A DNA stretch of 64,000 nt from Actinoplanes ianthinogenes (GTDB taxonomy: Bacteria; Actinomycetota; Actinomycetes; Mycobacteriales; Micromonosporaceae). Under the pieces are notes generated by a model, which saw only the letters and a program-made list of their open reading frames with translations, had not been told where the DNA came from and did not search any database. Below, piece by piece: positions 63,447-64,000 of this stretch. The position numbers and the translations under genes are program-made. The stretch's first letter is position 1; every line of letters begins with the position of its first letter. The DNA is taken from positions 6,077,501 through 6,141,500 of the forward strand of contig NZ_AP023356.1 in NCBI RefSeq assembly GCF_018324205.1, written 5' to 3'.

Positions 63447-64000
63447 TCAGGGGCCGACGGGTAGAGGATCTCCGGCCGTGAGGCGGCTGCTCGCGGTCCA
63501 CAGGCGGGCGGCGGTCTCGGGGCTGGCCGCGGCGCCGGTGAGACGGATCGGCCGGCCCGCGCTGCTCAGTAGGGTGACCCCGGTGGCCTCCGCTGCCGGG
63601 AGATCGCCGGCGGCCAGGGCCGCGATGACGCGGGCGGGGCTTTCCGGCTCGCTGCGCAGGAAGCCGAACAGCCGGTAGGGGTAGGGAGGCACCATCCCGG
63701 TGCGGACGAAGCCGGGCTCGACCGCGAACGCCCGCACCCCCGTCCCGCCGAGCCGCCTGTTCAGCTCGGTCGTGAACAGGATGTTCGCCAGTTTCGACTG
63801 GTTGTAGGCGCGATGCTGCCGGTACGCGCCGCGCAGCTGGAGATCGTCGAAGTCGATCCGCGCCATCCGGAAGGCCGACGATGTCACCGTGACCACCCGG
63901 GCCGCGCCGGCCGCTCGCAGCAGCGGCGTCAGCAGCCCGGTGAGCAGGAACGGCGCCAGATGATTCACGGCGAACGTCTCCTCCAGCCCGTCCGCCGTCT
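63447..64000 (-). CDS. short-chain dehydrogenase/reductase, partial at the window edge
   Basis: This is the C-terminal part (185 codons) of a retinol-dehydrogenase-like SDR. It shows the active-site Ser region VVTVTSSAF and the Tyr-x-x-x-Lys motif YNQSKLANILF. The frame continues past 64000, where the preceding residues read ETFAVNHLAPF as usual for the family. The NAD(P)-binding N-terminus is outside. The substrate is unknown. Confidence 0.88.
   Translation of the reverse strand, partial: TADGLEETFAVNHLAPFLLTGLLTPLLRAAGAARVVTVTSSAFRMARIDFDDLQLRGAYRQHRAYNQSKLANILFTTELNRRLGGTGVRAFAVEPGFVRTGMVPPYPYRLFGFLRSEPESPARVIAALAAGDLPAAEATGVTLLSSAGRPIRLTGAAASPETAARLWTASSRLTAGDPLPVGP

Noticed and set aside
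62850..63464. Plus-strand frame of 204 codons over the 63-bp array
   Set aside because: Nearly all of it is the repeat unit; frames are open on both strands because 63 is divisible by three. There is no binding site or domain.

Overview
The window is a chromosomal segment of a high-GC actinobacterium, most likely a member of the Micromonosporaceae such as Actinoplanes. The evidence is very high GC with GTG and TTG starts, a 16S-23S spacer without tRNA genes, actinobacterial -10 hexamers placed 6-8 nt before start codons, and a gene order that matches the conserved actinobacterial block valS-folC-DUF4233-ndk ... rne-rplU-rpmA-obgE ... nadD-rsfS-phosphatase-degV-comEA-comEC-holA-rpsT-lepA-hemW-hrcA-dnaJ. 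The genus is an inference; the 16S gene lies off the left edge.

Layout. Positions 1-3670 hold the end of an rRNA operon: spacer, 23S, 5S and a strong terminator. From 3.7 to 13.7 kb come a membrane-anchored protein of unknown function, valS, folC, a DUF4233 membrane protein, a 1357-residue membrane-anchored repeat protein ending in a VOC domain, and ndk. From 13.7 to 21 kb are a Tat-exported PhoD-type phosphatase, ileS behind a translational T-box, a PlsC-type acyltransferase and a paralogue of the first unknown membrane protein. From 21 to 24.8 kb is a three-gene RsbQ / RsbP-like / STAS partner-switching module. From 24.8 to 34.3 kb are a B12-type radical SAM protein and its DUF2344 partner, RNase E/G, a lipoprotein, rplU-rpmA, obgE and a GNAT. 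trpS follows on the minus strand behind a ribosome-mediated attenuator, divergent from pepN.

From 38 to 50.7 kb are a hybrid histidine kinase, nadD-rsfS-histidine phosphatase, a lipoprotein, degV, two minus-strand genes (unknown; PrmC-related methyltransferase), comEA-comEC, holA, a small membrane protein and rpsT. From 51 to 64 kb are an APH-fold kinase, DUF4240, lepA, a GlsB-type protein, an output-less membrane PAS/GAF sensor, a lysozyme-fold secreted protein, an enoyl-CoA hydratase, hemW, DUF4870, a CIRCE-controlled hrcA-dnaJ pair and the edge of an SDR gene.

How it fits together. Most of the content is translation and RNA housekeeping (rRNA, three aminoacyl-tRNA synthetases, L21, L27, S20, RsfS, Obg, LepA, RNase E/G) plus cofactor and stress functions. 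Two synthetase genes carry different amino-acid-sensing RNA switches: ileS a translational T-box, trpS a leader peptide with tandem Trp codons and a terminator. There is no phage, insertion sequence, CRISPR array or defence island. The unusual material is in small accessory genes and in GC-rich tandem repeats (63, 46, 45, 42, 39 and 17 bp periods) between or inside genes.
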